From: Streptomyces alboflavus
Lineage (GTDB): Bacteria; Actinomycetota; Actinomycetes; Streptomycetales; Streptomycetaceae
Length of the DNA: 64,000 bases
Assembly: GCF_000716675.1 (NCBI RefSeq)
Contig: NZ_JNXT01000004.1
Coordinates: 186,001-250,000, forward strand
Direction of reading: 5' to 3'
Part shown: positions 50,661 to 59,733 of the stretch, piece by piece
Layout of the letters: each line of letters starts with the position of its first letter
Position numbering within the stretch: the first letter of the stretch is position 1
Made by a program: the position numbers and the translations under genes
The notes under the pieces: model-generated
What the model was told of the DNA's origin: nothing
The model's input: only the letters and a program-made list of their open reading frames with translations
Databases searched by the model: none

Positions 50661-53357
50661 TCAGCCGCGCTGGAACACCGCGACCGTCCGCGCCGGGACC
50701 CGGAAGGTCCCCGAACTCTTCGCGTACGCCGCCGACTTGACCACGGGGTCGGCTCCGTGCGCCTGCGTGGGATGCAGGGCGTACGCCTTCCCCTTCAGGG
50801 CCTCGACGTCCTGTGACTGCTCCTGCGGTGTCGCGTTGAGGACGACCACGAGGGAGCCGAGGCTCATGGTGATGACGCCGGGCTTCTCCCCCGGGGTGCC
50901 GGACAGCGGGAAGGACAGCTCCTTCTGGACCCGCTCGCCGGTCGCGAGGGAGAACTCCGGCGCGGTGGCGCGCAGCCGCAGCAGATCCCGGTACGCACCC
51001 GCCGCGCCGCGGATGTCCGCGCAGCCAGGGGCGAGCGCGGGATCCGCCAGCAGGGGCTTGGCGTAGGGCCACTTGGGCTTGTTGTCGGCGGCGGGCGGCA
51101 GTCCGCGGCCGAAGCCGTTGCCGTCGCGGCAGTCCCAGTGGAGGGCGTTGAACCAGTCGCCGCTGTCGTAGGAGTTGCGGTCGAGGGACTTGGAGCGCAG
51201 CAGGTCGCTGCCCGCCTGGTACAGCGCCGGGCCCTGCGAGAGGGTCGCTGTCGCCGACGCGAGGACCTGCATCCTGGCCCGGTCGGCCGCCGACGTGCCG
51301 CGCGGCAGCTTGAAGGCGAGGGCGTCGTACAACGTCTCGTTGTCGTGGGCGTCGGCGTAGGCGAGGGCGTCGCCGGGCGCGGCCGCGTATCCGGCGGGGG
51401 CGCCGTTGTAGTCGACGTCGGCGCCGGTGACCCGGCGGCCGGAGGAGTCGGTGAAGGAGTAGTCGGCCAGGTTGCCGGTGAGGCCGACCTTGATCAGGTC
51501 CTGGTAGTGCAGGAGTCGGGCCTTCTGCTCGGCGGGCGTGCCGTTCGCCTTGGAGGTGTTGGGGTCGGTGTACAGGCCGCTGGCGAAGCCCTGGACGCCG
51601 GGGTCCTCGTCGAAGGGGCCGCCGCCGCGCACGGCGTCGCGGGCCCGGTCGGAGAAGGTGGCGACGCCCGTGCCCGCCATGTTGCGCTGGGTGGCCTGCT
51701 CGAAGCGGGCGTCGTCGGCGATCTCGCCGAAGTTCCAGCCCTCTCCGTAGAGGACGATCTTCTTGCCGTCGACGCCGTCCTTCTTCACGGTGAGGGCGTC
51801 CAGGGCCTTGCGGACGGCGAGGATGTTGGCCTTCGGGTGGTGCCCCATCAGGTCGAAGCGGAAGCCGTCGACCTTGTACTTCCTCGCCCAGGTGACGATC
51901 GAGTCGACGACGAGCCTGCCCATCATGGCGTTCTCGGGCGCGGTGTTCGCGCAGCAGGTGGACGTGGCGACGGAGCCGTCGGCGAGCAGCCGCTGGTAGT
52001 AGCCGGGCACGATTCTGTCGAGGACCGACTTGTCGGCCTGGCCGCTCGCCACGGTGTGGTTGTAGACGACGTCCATGACGGTGCGCAGGCCCGCGTTGTT
52101 GAGTCCTTGCACCATCTCGCGGAACTCGACGGTGCGCCGGGGGCCTTCGGGGTCGGACGCGTAGGAGCCCTCGGGGACGGTGTAGTGCAGCGGGTCGTAG
52201 CCCCAGTTGTAGGCGTCCTTGGCGGCGGCCTCGCCCACGCAGGCCTGCTGGGCGTCGGAGTCCGGCGCGTAGGACCCCAGGTCGCAGTCGGGGGTGGTCT
52301 GTCCGGACTTGCGCTCGGGGATGGTGCCGATGTCGAACGCGGGCAGCAGGTGGACGTACGACGTGCCGGACCGCGCGAGCTTCCGCAAGTGTCGCATGCC
52401 GTCGGACTCGCGGTCAGTGAACGCCAGGTACTGGCCCGGGTGCTTGGCCGTGCGATCCGCGATGGAGAAGTCCCGGATGTGCAGTTCCTGGATCTGCGCG
52501 TCCCGCAGGGGTGTCGCGGGCGGCTTGCGCAGGGTCCGCCAGCCCTTGGGCGCGAGCGCGGGGTCGTCGAGGTCGACGAGGAGGCTGCGGGCGGAGTCGG
52601 TGGTGAGGGCGGTGGCGTACGGGTCGGTGACCTTGTTGGTGACGACCTTCTGGACGCTCGGCGCCCACACCTTCACGACGTACCGGTACGGCTTGCCGGT
52701 CCAGCTCCTCGGCCCGCTCGCCGACCAGACGCCCGAGGCACCGTCCCTGCGCATCGGCACGGTGCGGCCGCCGATGTCGAGGCGGACGTCCTGGGCGGTG
52801 GGCGCCCACACCGCGAGCGAGGGCTTGCCGTGGGCGAAGCCGGGACCGAGGGGGGTCTTCTTGGCGGCGGGGGCGTAGACGTCGTCGAGGACGCCTTGCG
52901 TCTGCACGCCGGTGGCGGCCTTCACGGCACCGTCCGACCCGCGCTGGACCGCGACGAGCTGGCCGGTGAGGGCCGTGCGGATGCGGTCGCGGTCACGGGG
53001 GTCGACGCGGAAGGCCGCGTAGGTCTTCAGGTGTGGGTACGTGGCCCGCTGGGCGTCGGTGAGGCCGCCGGGCACCGGGGCGAGGCGGATGCGGTGGCCG
53101 CCGCCGGTGAGCTCGCCGTCCTCTACGGCCACCCCGCCGCGCCGCGCGTACACCAACTCCGCGGCGCTGGCGGCTCGTTCGCCACCCGTGTTCCAGGCGA
53201 CGGTGTCGCGATCGATCCACTGCGCCTCGGCCTTGCCGAGGTCGGGGGCGGCGGGGGTGGTCGGTCCGGGTGCCGCCGCCGCGCCCGTCAGGGGCACGGC
53301 GGCGGCGACCAGGGCCAGGGCCATCACGGTGGCGGTGCGGCGTGCGGAGCCGGTCAC
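50661..53357 (-). CDS. Secreted type I pullulanase
   Basis: An 898-residue GH13 enzyme with a signal peptide ([26 protein letters not shown]). An N-terminal beta-sandwich region is followed by a CBM48-like module (about 215-310) and the catalytic barrel with the type I pullulanase signature [10 protein letters not shown], region I DVVYNHT, region [12 protein letters not shown] (nucleophile Asp), region III YGEGWNF (acid Glu) and region [13 protein letters not shown]-terminal beta domain ends the chain. It cuts alpha-1,6 branches in pullulan and limit dextrins. GTG 53357 follows GAAGGAG. It is last in the minus-strand starch-degrading block, 156 bp after the amylase gene. Confidence 0.92.
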   Translation of the reverse strand: MTGSARRTATVMALALVAAAVPLTGAAAAPGPTTPAAPDLGKAEAQWIDRDTVAWNTGGERAASAAELVYARRGGVAVEDGELTGGGHRIRLAPVPGGLTDAQRATYPHLKTYAAFRVDPRDRDRIRTALTGQLVAVQRGSDGAVKAATGVQTQGVLDDVYAPAAKKTPLGPGFAHGKPSLAVWAPTAQDVRLDIGGRTVPMRRDGASGVWSASGPRSWTGKPYRYVVKVWAPSVQKVVTNKVTDPYATALTTDSARSLLVDLDDPALAPKGWRTLRKPPATPLRDAQIQELHIRDFSIADRTAKHPGQYLAFTDRESDGMRHLRKLARSGTSYVHLLPAFDIGTIPERKSGQTTPDCDLGSYAPDSDAQQACVGEAAAKDAYNWGYDPLHYTVPEGSYASDPEGPRRTVEFREMVQGLNNAGLRTVMDVVYNHTVASGQADKSVLDRIVPGYYQRLLADGSVATSTCCANTAPENAMMGRLVVDSIVTWARKYKVDGFRFDLMGHHPKANILAVRKALDALTVKKDGVDGKKIVLYGEGWNFGEIADDARFEQATQRNMAGTGVATFSDRARDAVRGGGPFDEDPGVQGFASGLYTDPNTSKANGTPAEQKARLLHYQDLIKVGLTGNLADYSFTDSSGRRVTGADVDYNGAPAGYAAAPGDALAYADAHDNETLYDALAFKLPRGTSAADRARMQVLASATATLSQGPALYQAGSDLLRSKSLDRNSYDSGDWFNALHWDCRDGNGFGRGLPPAADNKPKWPYAKPLLADPALAPGCADIRGAAGAYRDLLRLRATAPEFSLATGERVQKELSFPLSGTPGEKPGVITMSLGSLVVVLNATPQEQSQDVEALKGKAYALHPTQAHGADPVVKSAAYAKSSGTFRVPARTVAVFQRG

Positions 53358-53410
53358 GGGGGTGCGTTCTCCTTCGAGATGGTCAACAGGACTCGGGACT
53401 CTGCGGTGCT

Positions 53411-53495
53411 GCGGCGCCCCTGCAAGGGGCGCGGGGCTCTGACACATGCGGCTCCGCCGCGCGGGCGCGACCAGCCACGACGGACCCGCAGACAT
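53411..53495. repeat. Streptomyces-type intergenic repeat with terminator hairpin
   Basis: GCGCCCCT-GCA-AGGGGCGC (stem 53414-53421 / 53425-53432), then GGGGCTCTGACACATGCGGC, TCCGCCGCGCGGGCGCGACC and AGCCACGACGGACCCGCAG. I recall near-identical sequences between many genes of many Streptomyces genomes, where they resemble bacterial REP elements. Here it separates amylase (stop 53514) from pullulanase (start 53357) and can act as a terminator in either direction. Confidence 0.65.
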
Positions 53496-53513
53496 CCGTC
53501 GTCCGAACGCCCC

Positions 53514-54932
53514 TCACCCTGCGGCGCACTTCGCTCCGGTGTGCAGGGCGAGGGCCGTGTTCGACGCCACGGAGGCGGTGAACCGCCCCGAGCCGTCGAC
53601 GGAGACGCTCCGGCCGCTCTGCACGTCGCAGTAGGTGCCCGCGGCCAGGGACGTCTGGAACGTCCGGTCGAGGGTCGCGCCCTCGTGGTTGATCACGACG
53701 TACGCCTTGTCGCCGCGCCCGAACGCGATGGCGTTGTTGCCGTTGTCCCACCAGTTCGTGACGGCGGCACCGCCCGCCGTGTTGCGGAACTTCACCATGC
53801 CCTTGATCTCCGGCCACGCGTGCTGGCACTTCCAGCCGTCGCTGTAACAGGCGTTCACCTGCCCGCCGCTGGGCGGCCCCGCGTCCCGGTCGGTGAACTC
53901 GTAGCCGGAGTGGACGTCCGGGGAGCCGTAGGGCCAGGCGAGCATGAAGACGTGCGCGAGGGTGTGGTTCGCGCCGTCCTTGTAGGTGAGGGTGTCGCCG
54001 CCGCGCTCGGTGTCGTGGTTGGCGACGAACACGGCGGACTTGCCGGAGGGCAGGTATCCCCAGCCCTCGCCGTAGTTCTTCAGGTACGCCAGCTTCTCGC
54101 CGGTGAACACGCGCTTGAGGTCGCGGGCGTAGCGGAACTCCTGCACGTCGCCGCTGCCCAGGTACTCGTCCGGTGAGACGGCCTCACCCGCGCCGAAGAT
54201 GGCCTCCTGCTTCCAGTAGGCGTTCGGGTCGCTCAGACGCGACTTGATGTTCTTCAGGTCGGCCGCCGCCATGTGCTTGGCCGCGTCCACGCGGAAGCCG
54301 TCGACGCCGAGCGAGAGCAGGTCGTTCATGTAGGCGGCGATGCGGCCGCGGACATAGTCCTCGCCGGTGTCCAGGTCCGCGAGGCCGACGAGTTCGCACT
54401 CCTGGACGTTCGTGCGGTCCTGGTAGTCGGTGATCTGCGCGGTGCAGTTGTCGAGGTCGGGGCGCGAGTAGATGCCGGGGTAGGTGTACTTCGTGTACGA
54501 ACTGCCGCCGGTGCCGGTGCCGTCGCCCGCCGCCATGTGGTTGATGACCGTGTCGACGACGACCTTCACGCCCGCCGCGTGGCAGGTGTCGACCATGCTC
54601 TTGAAGGCGGCCCGGTCACCGAGCCTGCCCGCGATCCTGTAGCTGACGGGCTGGTACGACGTCCACCACTGCGGCCCCTGGATGTGCTCCTGCGGGGGCG
54701 ACACCTGGACGTAGCCGTAGCCGTCGGGGCCGAGCCGGTCCGTGCACGCCTTGGCCACCGAGCTGAACTTCCACTCGAAGAGCACGGCGGTGACGTCCTT
54801 GGCGCCGGGCGGAGCGGCGGCGGCCTGCGGCGCGCCGCCGACCACGCTCCCGCCGACCCCGGCGAGCAGGGCGAGGGTCGCGGCCTGGGCCTTGCGTCCG
54901 GTTCCTGGCTTCCTGCGCGTACGACGTGTCAC
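53514..54932 (-). CDS. Secreted alpha-amylase
   Basis: A 472-residue GH13 amylase with a twin-Arg-like basic N-terminus and signal peptide ending near AQAAAA (about residue 40). It has the actinobacterial alpha-amylase start [19 protein letters not shown], region I VDTVINHM, region [12 protein letters not shown] (nucleophile Asp), region III GAGEAV (Glu) and region [13 protein letters not shown], then a short C-terminal beta domain. No starch-binding CBM20 is present. It endo-cleaves starch. GTG 54932 has AGGAGG 5 nt upstream. CTTGCTGCAA-type elements about 75 nt before the start fit LacI/MalR control. Confidence 0.93.
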   Translation of the reverse strand: MTRRTRRKPGTGRKAQAATLALLAGVGGSVVGGAPQAAAAPPGAKDVTAVLFEWKFSSVAKACTDRLGPDGYGYVQVSPPQEHIQGPQWWTSYQPVSYRIAGRLGDRAAFKSMVDTCHAAGVKVVVDTVINHMAAGDGTGTGGSSYTKYTYPGIYSRPDLDNCTAQITDYQDRTNVQECELVGLADLDTGEDYVRGRIAAYMNDLLSLGVDGFRVDAAKHMAAADLKNIKSRLSDPNAYWKQEAIFGAGEAVSPDEYLGSGDVQEFRYARDLKRVFTGEKLAYLKNYGEGWGYLPSGKSAVFVANHDTERGGDTLTYKDGANHTLAHVFMLAWPYGSPDVHSGYEFTDRDAGPPSGGQVNACYSDGWKCQHAWPEIKGMVKFRNTAGGAAVTNWWDNGNNAIAFGRGDKAYVVINHEGATLDRTFQTSLAAGTYCDVQSGRSVSVDGSGRFTASVASNTALALHTGAKCAAG

Positions 54933-55005
54933 GGGGGCCTCCTGCGCGGCGAGGTGGGGGGCCTTCTCCGGCAAGGTGACGTGTGCGTCAGGCCGTTGAA
55001 GGTTG

Positions 55006-55025
55006 TTGCAGCAAGATTGCGGCAG
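55006..55025 (-). promoter_or_regulatory. MalR-type operator half-sites before the amylase gene
   Basis: TTGCAGCAAG (55006-55015) directly followed by ATTGCGGCAG (55016-55025): two 10-bp direct half-sites of the CTTGC/GCAAG type that also makes up the malE-malR palindromes, about 75 bp upstream of the amylase start. Confidence 0.5.
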
Positions 55026-55064
55026 TGTTTTCGCCCGTGACCGTACGACCGTCAACCATCACGG

Positions 55065-56120
55065 TCAACCCTTCGGACGCACCTGGGCCGTCGAGCCCCG
55101 CACGACGAGCTCCGGCTGGAAGACGAACTCGGTGCGCTGCACGGGGTTTCCGTTGATCTCTTCGAGGAGGGCGCCGACGGCGGCCGACGCCATCGCCTGC
55201 ACGGGCTGGCGCACCGTGGTCAGCGGCGGGTCCGTGAACGCGATGAGCGGCGAGTCGTCGAAGCCCACCACGGAGACGTCGCCGGGCACGGTGAGGCCCC
55301 GCTCCCGGGCGGCCCGGACGGCGCCGAGCGCCATCATGTCGCTGCCGCACACCACGGCGGTGCAGCCGTGGTCGAGCAGCGCACCGGCCGCGGCGGCGCC
55401 GCCCTCGACGGTGAACAGCGTGCGCCGCACGAAGGGTTCGGCCTCCCCCTGTGTCAGGCCGACGTACTCGTGCAGCGCCGCCGCGAACCCCTCCGCCTTG
55501 CGCCGCGAGGGGACGTAGCGGGTCGGCCCGATGGCCAGGCCGATCCGTTCGTGCCCGAGGTCCACGAGGTGGCGCACCGCCATCCGCACGGCGGCGCGGT
55601 CGTCGGCGGAGACGCAGGAGACGGGGATGTGCGCGTTGTGGCCGTTGATGAGGACGAACGGCACGCCACGGCCCGCGAGTTCGAGGTAGCGCCCGTGGTC
55701 GGCGCTCGCGTCGGCGTGCAGTCCGGACAGGAACACGATGCCGCTGACACCGCGTTCCTCCAGCTGTTCCACCAGCTCGTCCTCGGTGGCGCCGCCCGGC
55801 ATCTGCGTGCACAGCATCGGGGTGTAGCCGTGCCCCGCCAGGACCTGCTCCACGACCTGCGCGAAGGCCGGGAAGATCGGGTTGGTCAGCTCGGGGATGA
55901 CCAGGCCGACCAGGCCCGCGCTGCGCCGCTTGAGCCGCACGGGCCGTTCGTAGCCGAGGACGTCGAGTGCTGCCAGGACGCGGCGCCTGGTCGCGGCGGC
56001 CACGCCCGCCTTGCCGTTCAGGACGCGGCTCGCGGTGGCCTCGCTGACCTCCGCCTGGGCGGCGATGTCCGCGAGCCGCGGGGCGCCGCGCTCGGCGTCC
56101 CGCGGCGGGGAGGTCGTCAC
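55065..56120 (-). CDS. Second LacI-family regulator of the maltodextrin cluster
   Basis: A 351-residue LacI regulator: HTH at residues 15-60 (RLADIAAQAEVSEATASRVLNGKAGVAAATRRRVLAALDVLGYERP) and a complete periplasmic-binding-like core (VIPELTNPIFPAFAQVV ... VVGFDDSPLIAFTDPPLTTVRQP). It is closely related to the MalR at 61273-62061, including 16 consecutive HTH residues and the last 60 residues, but is full length. GTG 56120 overlaps the alpha-glucosidase stop (GTGA), so it is last in the malEFG-aglA operon and made with it. Its Thr-to-Ala change in the recognition helix region (SEATASRV versus SEATVSRV) may alter operator choice. Confidence 0.88.
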   Translation of the reverse strand: MTTSPPRDAERGAPRLADIAAQAEVSEATASRVLNGKAGVAAATRRRVLAALDVLGYERPVRLKRRSAGLVGLVIPELTNPIFPAFAQVVEQVLAGHGYTPMLCTQMPGGATEDELVEQLEERGVSGIVFLSGLHADASADHGRYLELAGRGVPFVLINGHNAHIPVSCVSADDRAAVRMAVRHLVDLGHERIGLAIGPTRYVPSRRKAEGFAAALHEYVGLTQGEAEPFVRRTLFTVEGGAAAAGALLDHGCTAVVCGSDMMALGAVRAARERGLTVPGDVSVVGFDDSPLIAFTDPPLTTVRQPVQAMASAAVGALLEEINGNPVQRTEFVFQPELVVRGSTAQVRPKG

Positions 56121-57781
56121 ACCGCCCACCAGACGGTGGTGTCGGCGGGCAGCTCCACCTCGCCCCCGGCCACCTCGACGGGGCCGCTCGCGAGCAGCAT
56201 CCGGCCGGGCGCGGCGATCCGCACGGGCGTGCCGGTGGTGTTCGCGGTGCACGCGAACTCCGCGCGCCGGAAGGCGAGCACACCCGCCGGGGCGTCGGTC
56301 CACTCCAGGTCGTCGCCCGCGCCGAGACCCGGCTGGTTCCGACGGGTCCGCAGGGCCGCGCGGTACAGCTCCAGGGTCGACGTCGGGTCGCCGGTCTGCG
56401 CCTGGACGCTCAGCTCGCCCCAGCCGTCGGGCTGCGGCAGCCAGCTGCCGCCCGTGCCGAAGCCGTACGACGGCCCGTCGACGGTCCACGGGATCGGCAC
56501 CCGGCAGCCGTCGCGGAACCCGTCCTGCCCCTGCGCCCGGTGGAACGAGGGGTCCTGGCGGGCCTCGTCGGGCAGGTCGGTGACGTCGGGCAGGCCGAGC
56601 TCCTCGCCCTGGTAGACGTACGCGGAGCCGGGCAGGGCCAGCATCAACAGCGTGGCGGCGCGGGCGCGGCGCAGGCCGAGGGCGCGGTCGCCCGGGGTGC
56701 GCAGCTGGGTGCCGAGGCCGGGCGGGTTGGCGAAGCGCGTCGCGTGCCGGGTCACGTCGTGGTTGGACAGGACCCAGGTGGCGGGGGCGCCGACGGGGCG
56801 CATCGCGGCCAGCGAGCTGTCGATGACCTCGCGCAGCTCCGCGGCGTCCCAGTGGGTGCCCAGGTACTGGAAGTTGAAGGCCTGGTGCATCTCGTCGGGG
56901 CGTACGTAGTGCGCGGTGCGCTCGACGGTGGGCGTCCAGGCCTCGGCGACCAGGACGCGGTCACCGGCGTACTCGGAGAGCACCTGCCGCCAGCTGCGGT
57001 AGATGGCGTGCACGCCGTCCTGATCGAAGAACGGCATGGTGTCGTTGCCGAGCAGCTTCAGCTGGTCGTGCCGGCCGATGTCGGGCAGTCCCTCGGCCTT
57101 GACCAGGCCGTGGGCGACGTCCACGCGGAAGCCGTCGACGCCCATGTCCAGCCAGAAGCGCAGGATGGAGCGGAACTCGTCGCGTACGGCGGGGTGTTCC
57201 CAGTTGAAGTCGGGCTGCTCGGGCGCGAACAGGTGGAGGTACCAGTCGCCGGGGGTGCCGTCGGGGTCGGTGGTGCGGGTCCAGGCGGGGCCGCCGAAGA
57301 TGGACTCCCAGTCGTTGGGCGGCAGTTCGCCGTCGGTGCCCTTGCCGGGGCGGAAGTGGTAGCGCTCCCGCAGGGGCGATCCGGGGCCGTCGGCGAGGGC
57401 ACGGCGGAACCAGTCGTGCCGGTCGGAGGAGTGGTTGGGCACCAGGTCCACGATGATGCGCAGGCCCAGGGCGTGTGCGTCCCTGATCACCGCGTCGGCG
57501 TCGTGGAGGGTGCCGAACATCGGGTCGATGGCGCGGTAGTCGGCGACGTCGTAGCCCGCGTCGGCCTGCGGCGACGCGTAGAACGGGGAGAGCCAGACGG
57601 CGTCCACGCCGAGGTCCTTCAGGTGCGGTAGACGGGCCCGGACGCCCTCGAGGTCGCCCATGCCGTCGCCGTTGCCGTCGGCGAAGCTGCGCGGGTAGAC
57701 CTGGTAGATCACCGCGTCGCGCCACCAGTCCGTACGCGTGCCGGAGGCGGGGGCGGCAGGGGCAGCGAGATGCTGGGTCAT
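56117..57781 (-). CDS. aglA: Alpha-glucosidase, GH13 (AglA-like)
   Basis: A 554-residue intracellular GH13 enzyme starting WWRDAVIYQVYPRSFADGNGDGMGDL, with region I VDLVPNHSS, region II GFRVDVAHGL (nucleophile Asp), region III VLVAEAW (Glu) and region IV VLSNHDVTRH. It hydrolyses alpha-1,4-linked maltose and maltodextrins from the non-reducing end. No signal peptide is present, so it acts on sugars imported by MalEFG. It lies 85 bp downstream of malG, as in the mal cluster of other Streptomyces, and its stop overlaps the LacI gene. Confidence 0.9.
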   Translation of the reverse strand: MTQHLAAPAAPASGTRTDWWRDAVIYQVYPRSFADGNGDGMGDLEGVRARLPHLKDLGVDAVWLSPFYASPQADAGYDVADYRAIDPMFGTLHDADAVIRDAHALGLRIIVDLVPNHSSDRHDWFRRALADGPGSPLRERYHFRPGKGTDGELPPNDWESIFGGPAWTRTTDPDGTPGDWYLHLFAPEQPDFNWEHPAVRDEFRSILRFWLDMGVDGFRVDVAHGLVKAEGLPDIGRHDQLKLLGNDTMPFFDQDGVHAIYRSWRQVLSEYAGDRVLVAEAWTPTVERTAHYVRPDEMHQAFNFQYLGTHWDAAELREVIDSSLAAMRPVGAPATWVLSNHDVTRHATRFANPPGLGTQLRTPGDRALGLRRARAATLLMLALPGSAYVYQGEELGLPDVTDLPDEARQDPSFHRAQGQDGFRDGCRVPIPWTVDGPSYGFGTGGSWLPQPDGWGELSVQAQTGDPTSTLELYRAALRTRRNQPGLGAGDDLEWTDAPAGVLAFRRAEFACTANTTGTPVRIAAPGRMLLASGPVEVAGGEVELPADTTVWWAV

Positions 57782-57866
57782 GTGTTCCCTGGGAGGTCGA
57801 GTCTGGTCGAGTCGTGGTGGGGGCGGGCGGGGCCCGCCGGACGCGGGGTCCGGCGGGGCGCCCGGG

Positions 57867-58724
57867 TCAGGACTTGGTCGCGCCGGCCGTGAGCCCGGAG
57901 ACGAGGTGGCGCTGCACGAAGCCGAAGATCACGGCGGCGGGCACGGCCACGATCACGGCCGCGGCGGTCAGCGAACCCCAGTCGCTGGTGTACTGGTTGA
58001 CGAAGGTCTGCAGGCCGCCCGCGAGCGTCAGGTTCTCCTCGCCCGTCATGAACGCGGAGGCGTAGGCGACCTCGGCCCAGCCGGTGATGAAGCTGTAGAA
58101 GGCGGTCACGGCGAGGCCGGGCTTGGCCAGCGGCATGATGAGCCGCCAGAAGGTGCCGAAGGGGTTCAGGCCGTCGACGCGGCCCGCCTCGTCGATCTCC
58201 ACGGGGATGGTGTCGAAGTACCCCTTCATCATCCACGCGGAGAACGGCACGGCGATCGTCAGATAGGTGAGGACCAGACCCATGGGCTGGTTCAGCAGCT
58301 CCATGCTCGCGAGGAGGTTGTACAGCGGCACGATGAGCACGGCCACCGGGAACATCTGCGTGATGAGGAGCAGCCACATCAGGGGCCGCATGCCCGGGAA
58401 CTTGAACCGGCTCACCGCGTACCCCGTGGTCGCGGAGATGAAGACGCCGATGACGGTGGTGAGGCCGACGACGAACAGCGAGTTGACGACCCAGTCGAGG
58501 AACTTGGTGTCGTTCAGGACGTGGTCGTAGTTGCCGAACGTGAAGTCCTTCACCAGGGCGGTGGAGAACGCCTCGCTCTGCGGCTTGAAGGAGGTGACGA
58601 GCAGCCACAGCGGCGGCAGGACCGCAATGAGGGAGGCGATCAGGAGGGTGGTGTGCAGGGCGACGGAGGCGAGCGGGCCGCGCTCGCCGCGTCCCCTGAC
58701 CTTCTTCGAGGGCATCGTGGTCAC
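57867..58724 (-). CDS. malG: Maltodextrin ABC permease MalG
   Basis: A 285-residue permease with six hydrophobic segments (HTTLLIASLIAVLPPLWLLVTS first) and the EAA loop IPVEIDEAGRVDGLNPFGTFWRLIMPLAKP that contacts the ATPase. It pairs with MalF to import maltose and maltodextrins. GTG 58724 overlaps the malF stop by 4 nt (GTGA). No ATPase gene is present in the cluster: in Streptomyces the shared ATPase MsiK, encoded elsewhere, powers such importers. Confidence 0.92.
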   Translation of the reverse strand: MTTMPSKKVRGRGERGPLASVALHTTLLIASLIAVLPPLWLLVTSFKPQSEAFSTALVKDFTFGNYDHVLNDTKFLDWVVNSLFVVGLTTVIGVFISATTGYAVSRFKFPGMRPLMWLLLITQMFPVAVLIVPLYNLLASMELLNQPMGLVLTYLTIAVPFSAWMMKGYFDTIPVEIDEAGRVDGLNPFGTFWRLIMPLAKPGLAVTAFYSFITGWAEVAYASAFMTGEENLTLAGGLQTFVNQYTSDWGSLTAAAVIVAVPAAVIFGFVQRHLVSGLTAGATKS

Positions 58725-59731
58725 CACACCTCTCCTTGCTTGCGGAGCGCGCGGCGGTAGACCACCGCGAAGAGCGAAAGGAGCAGCAGGATGAGCACGC
58801 CCCAGGCCGCGGAGCCCGCGAAGTCGCGTGGGCTGACGACGAACGAGAGCCGGTAGGCGTACGTCACGAGGATCTCGGTGGCGTCCCCCGGACCGCCCCG
58901 GGTGAGCAGGAAGATCACCGGGAACATGTTGAAGGTCCAAATGGCGCTGATGAGGATCACGGTCGTGGCGACGGACCTGAGGCCGGGCAGCGTGACGTGG
59001 CGGAAGCGCTGCCAGGCGCTCGCGCCGTCCATCTCGGCGGCCTCGTACAGCTCGCCGGGGATGGACTGGAGCCCGCCGAGCATGGCGACGAGCATGAACG
59101 GCACGCCGAGCCAGACGTTGACGGCGATCACGGAGAACTTCGCCCAGGTGGGGTCGTTCAGCCAGGGGACGGCGTCGATGCCGCCGCCTTCGAGGACCTT
59201 GTTGAGGACGCCGTTCTTCTCGTTGAAGAGCAGGCGCCAGGTGAAGACGGAGACGAACGCGGGCACCGCCCAGGGCAGGATCAGCGCCATCCGGTAGAAG
59301 GAGCGGCCCTTGAGTCTGCGGTTGAGCATGTTCGCGAGGACGAGGCCGATGGCGAACGACAGGGCGACGCAGGAGACCGTCCAGATGACGGTCCAGGTGA
59401 GCCGGTCCCAGAAGACGCCGTCGTCGAGGATCGCCTTGTAGTTGTCCAGGCCGACGGACTCGTAGGTCGCCGGGATGTGGTTGACGCCGATGGTGCGCTC
59501 GACGTTCGCCTCGTTGGCGTTCGTCGTCGACAGGAAGACGCCGCGGGCCAGCGGGTAGCCGACGATGACGCCGATGACGACCACCACGGGGGCGACCATC
59601 GCCCACGCGTACCAGTGTGTGCTCAGGGCCCTGCGCAGGCGTCCGGGGTTCTTGCCCGGGCGGGGGCCGCGGCCGCGGACACCGGTGGTGTCCGCGGCCT
59701 TGACCGCTCGGGGGCCGCTCTCGACAGCCAT
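58721..59731 (-). CDS. malF: Maltodextrin ABC permease MalF
   Basis: A 336-residue permease with six predicted membrane helices, a cytoplasmic basic N-terminus and the EAA motif IPGELYEAAEMDGASAWQRFRHVTLPGL. An extracytoplasmic loop after the first helix (NANEANVERTIGVNHIPATYESVGLDNYK) is typical of MalF-type subunits. It lies 2 nt after malE and overlaps malG, so all three are translated together. Confidence 0.92.
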   Translation of the reverse strand: MAVESGPRAVKAADTTGVRGRGPRPGKNPGRLRRALSTHWYAWAMVAPVVVVIGVIVGYPLARGVFLSTTNANEANVERTIGVNHIPATYESVGLDNYKAILDDGVFWDRLTWTVIWTVSCVALSFAIGLVLANMLNRRLKGRSFYRMALILPWAVPAFVSVFTWRLLFNEKNGVLNKVLEGGGIDAVPWLNDPTWAKFSVIAVNVWLGVPFMLVAMLGGLQSIPGELYEAAEMDGASAWQRFRHVTLPGLRSVATTVILISAIWTFNMFPVIFLLTRGGPGDATEILVTYAYRLSFVVSPRDFAGSAAWGVLILLLLSLFAVVYRRALRKQGEVW

Positions 59732-59733
59732 CG

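Noticed and set aside
50661..53357. Possible bifunctional amylase-pullulanase fusion as in some Streptomyces
   Set aside because: Only one GH13 catalytic barrel is visible in this chain; the amylase is a separate gene with its own start and signal peptide.
51138..54176. Very long open frame (over 1,000 codons) on the plus strand across pullulanase and amylase
   Set aside because: It is antisense to two genes with complete GH13 motifs and signal peptides; its translation is Gly/Val/Arg/Ala-rich with no domain. High GC removes stop codons from mirrored frames.
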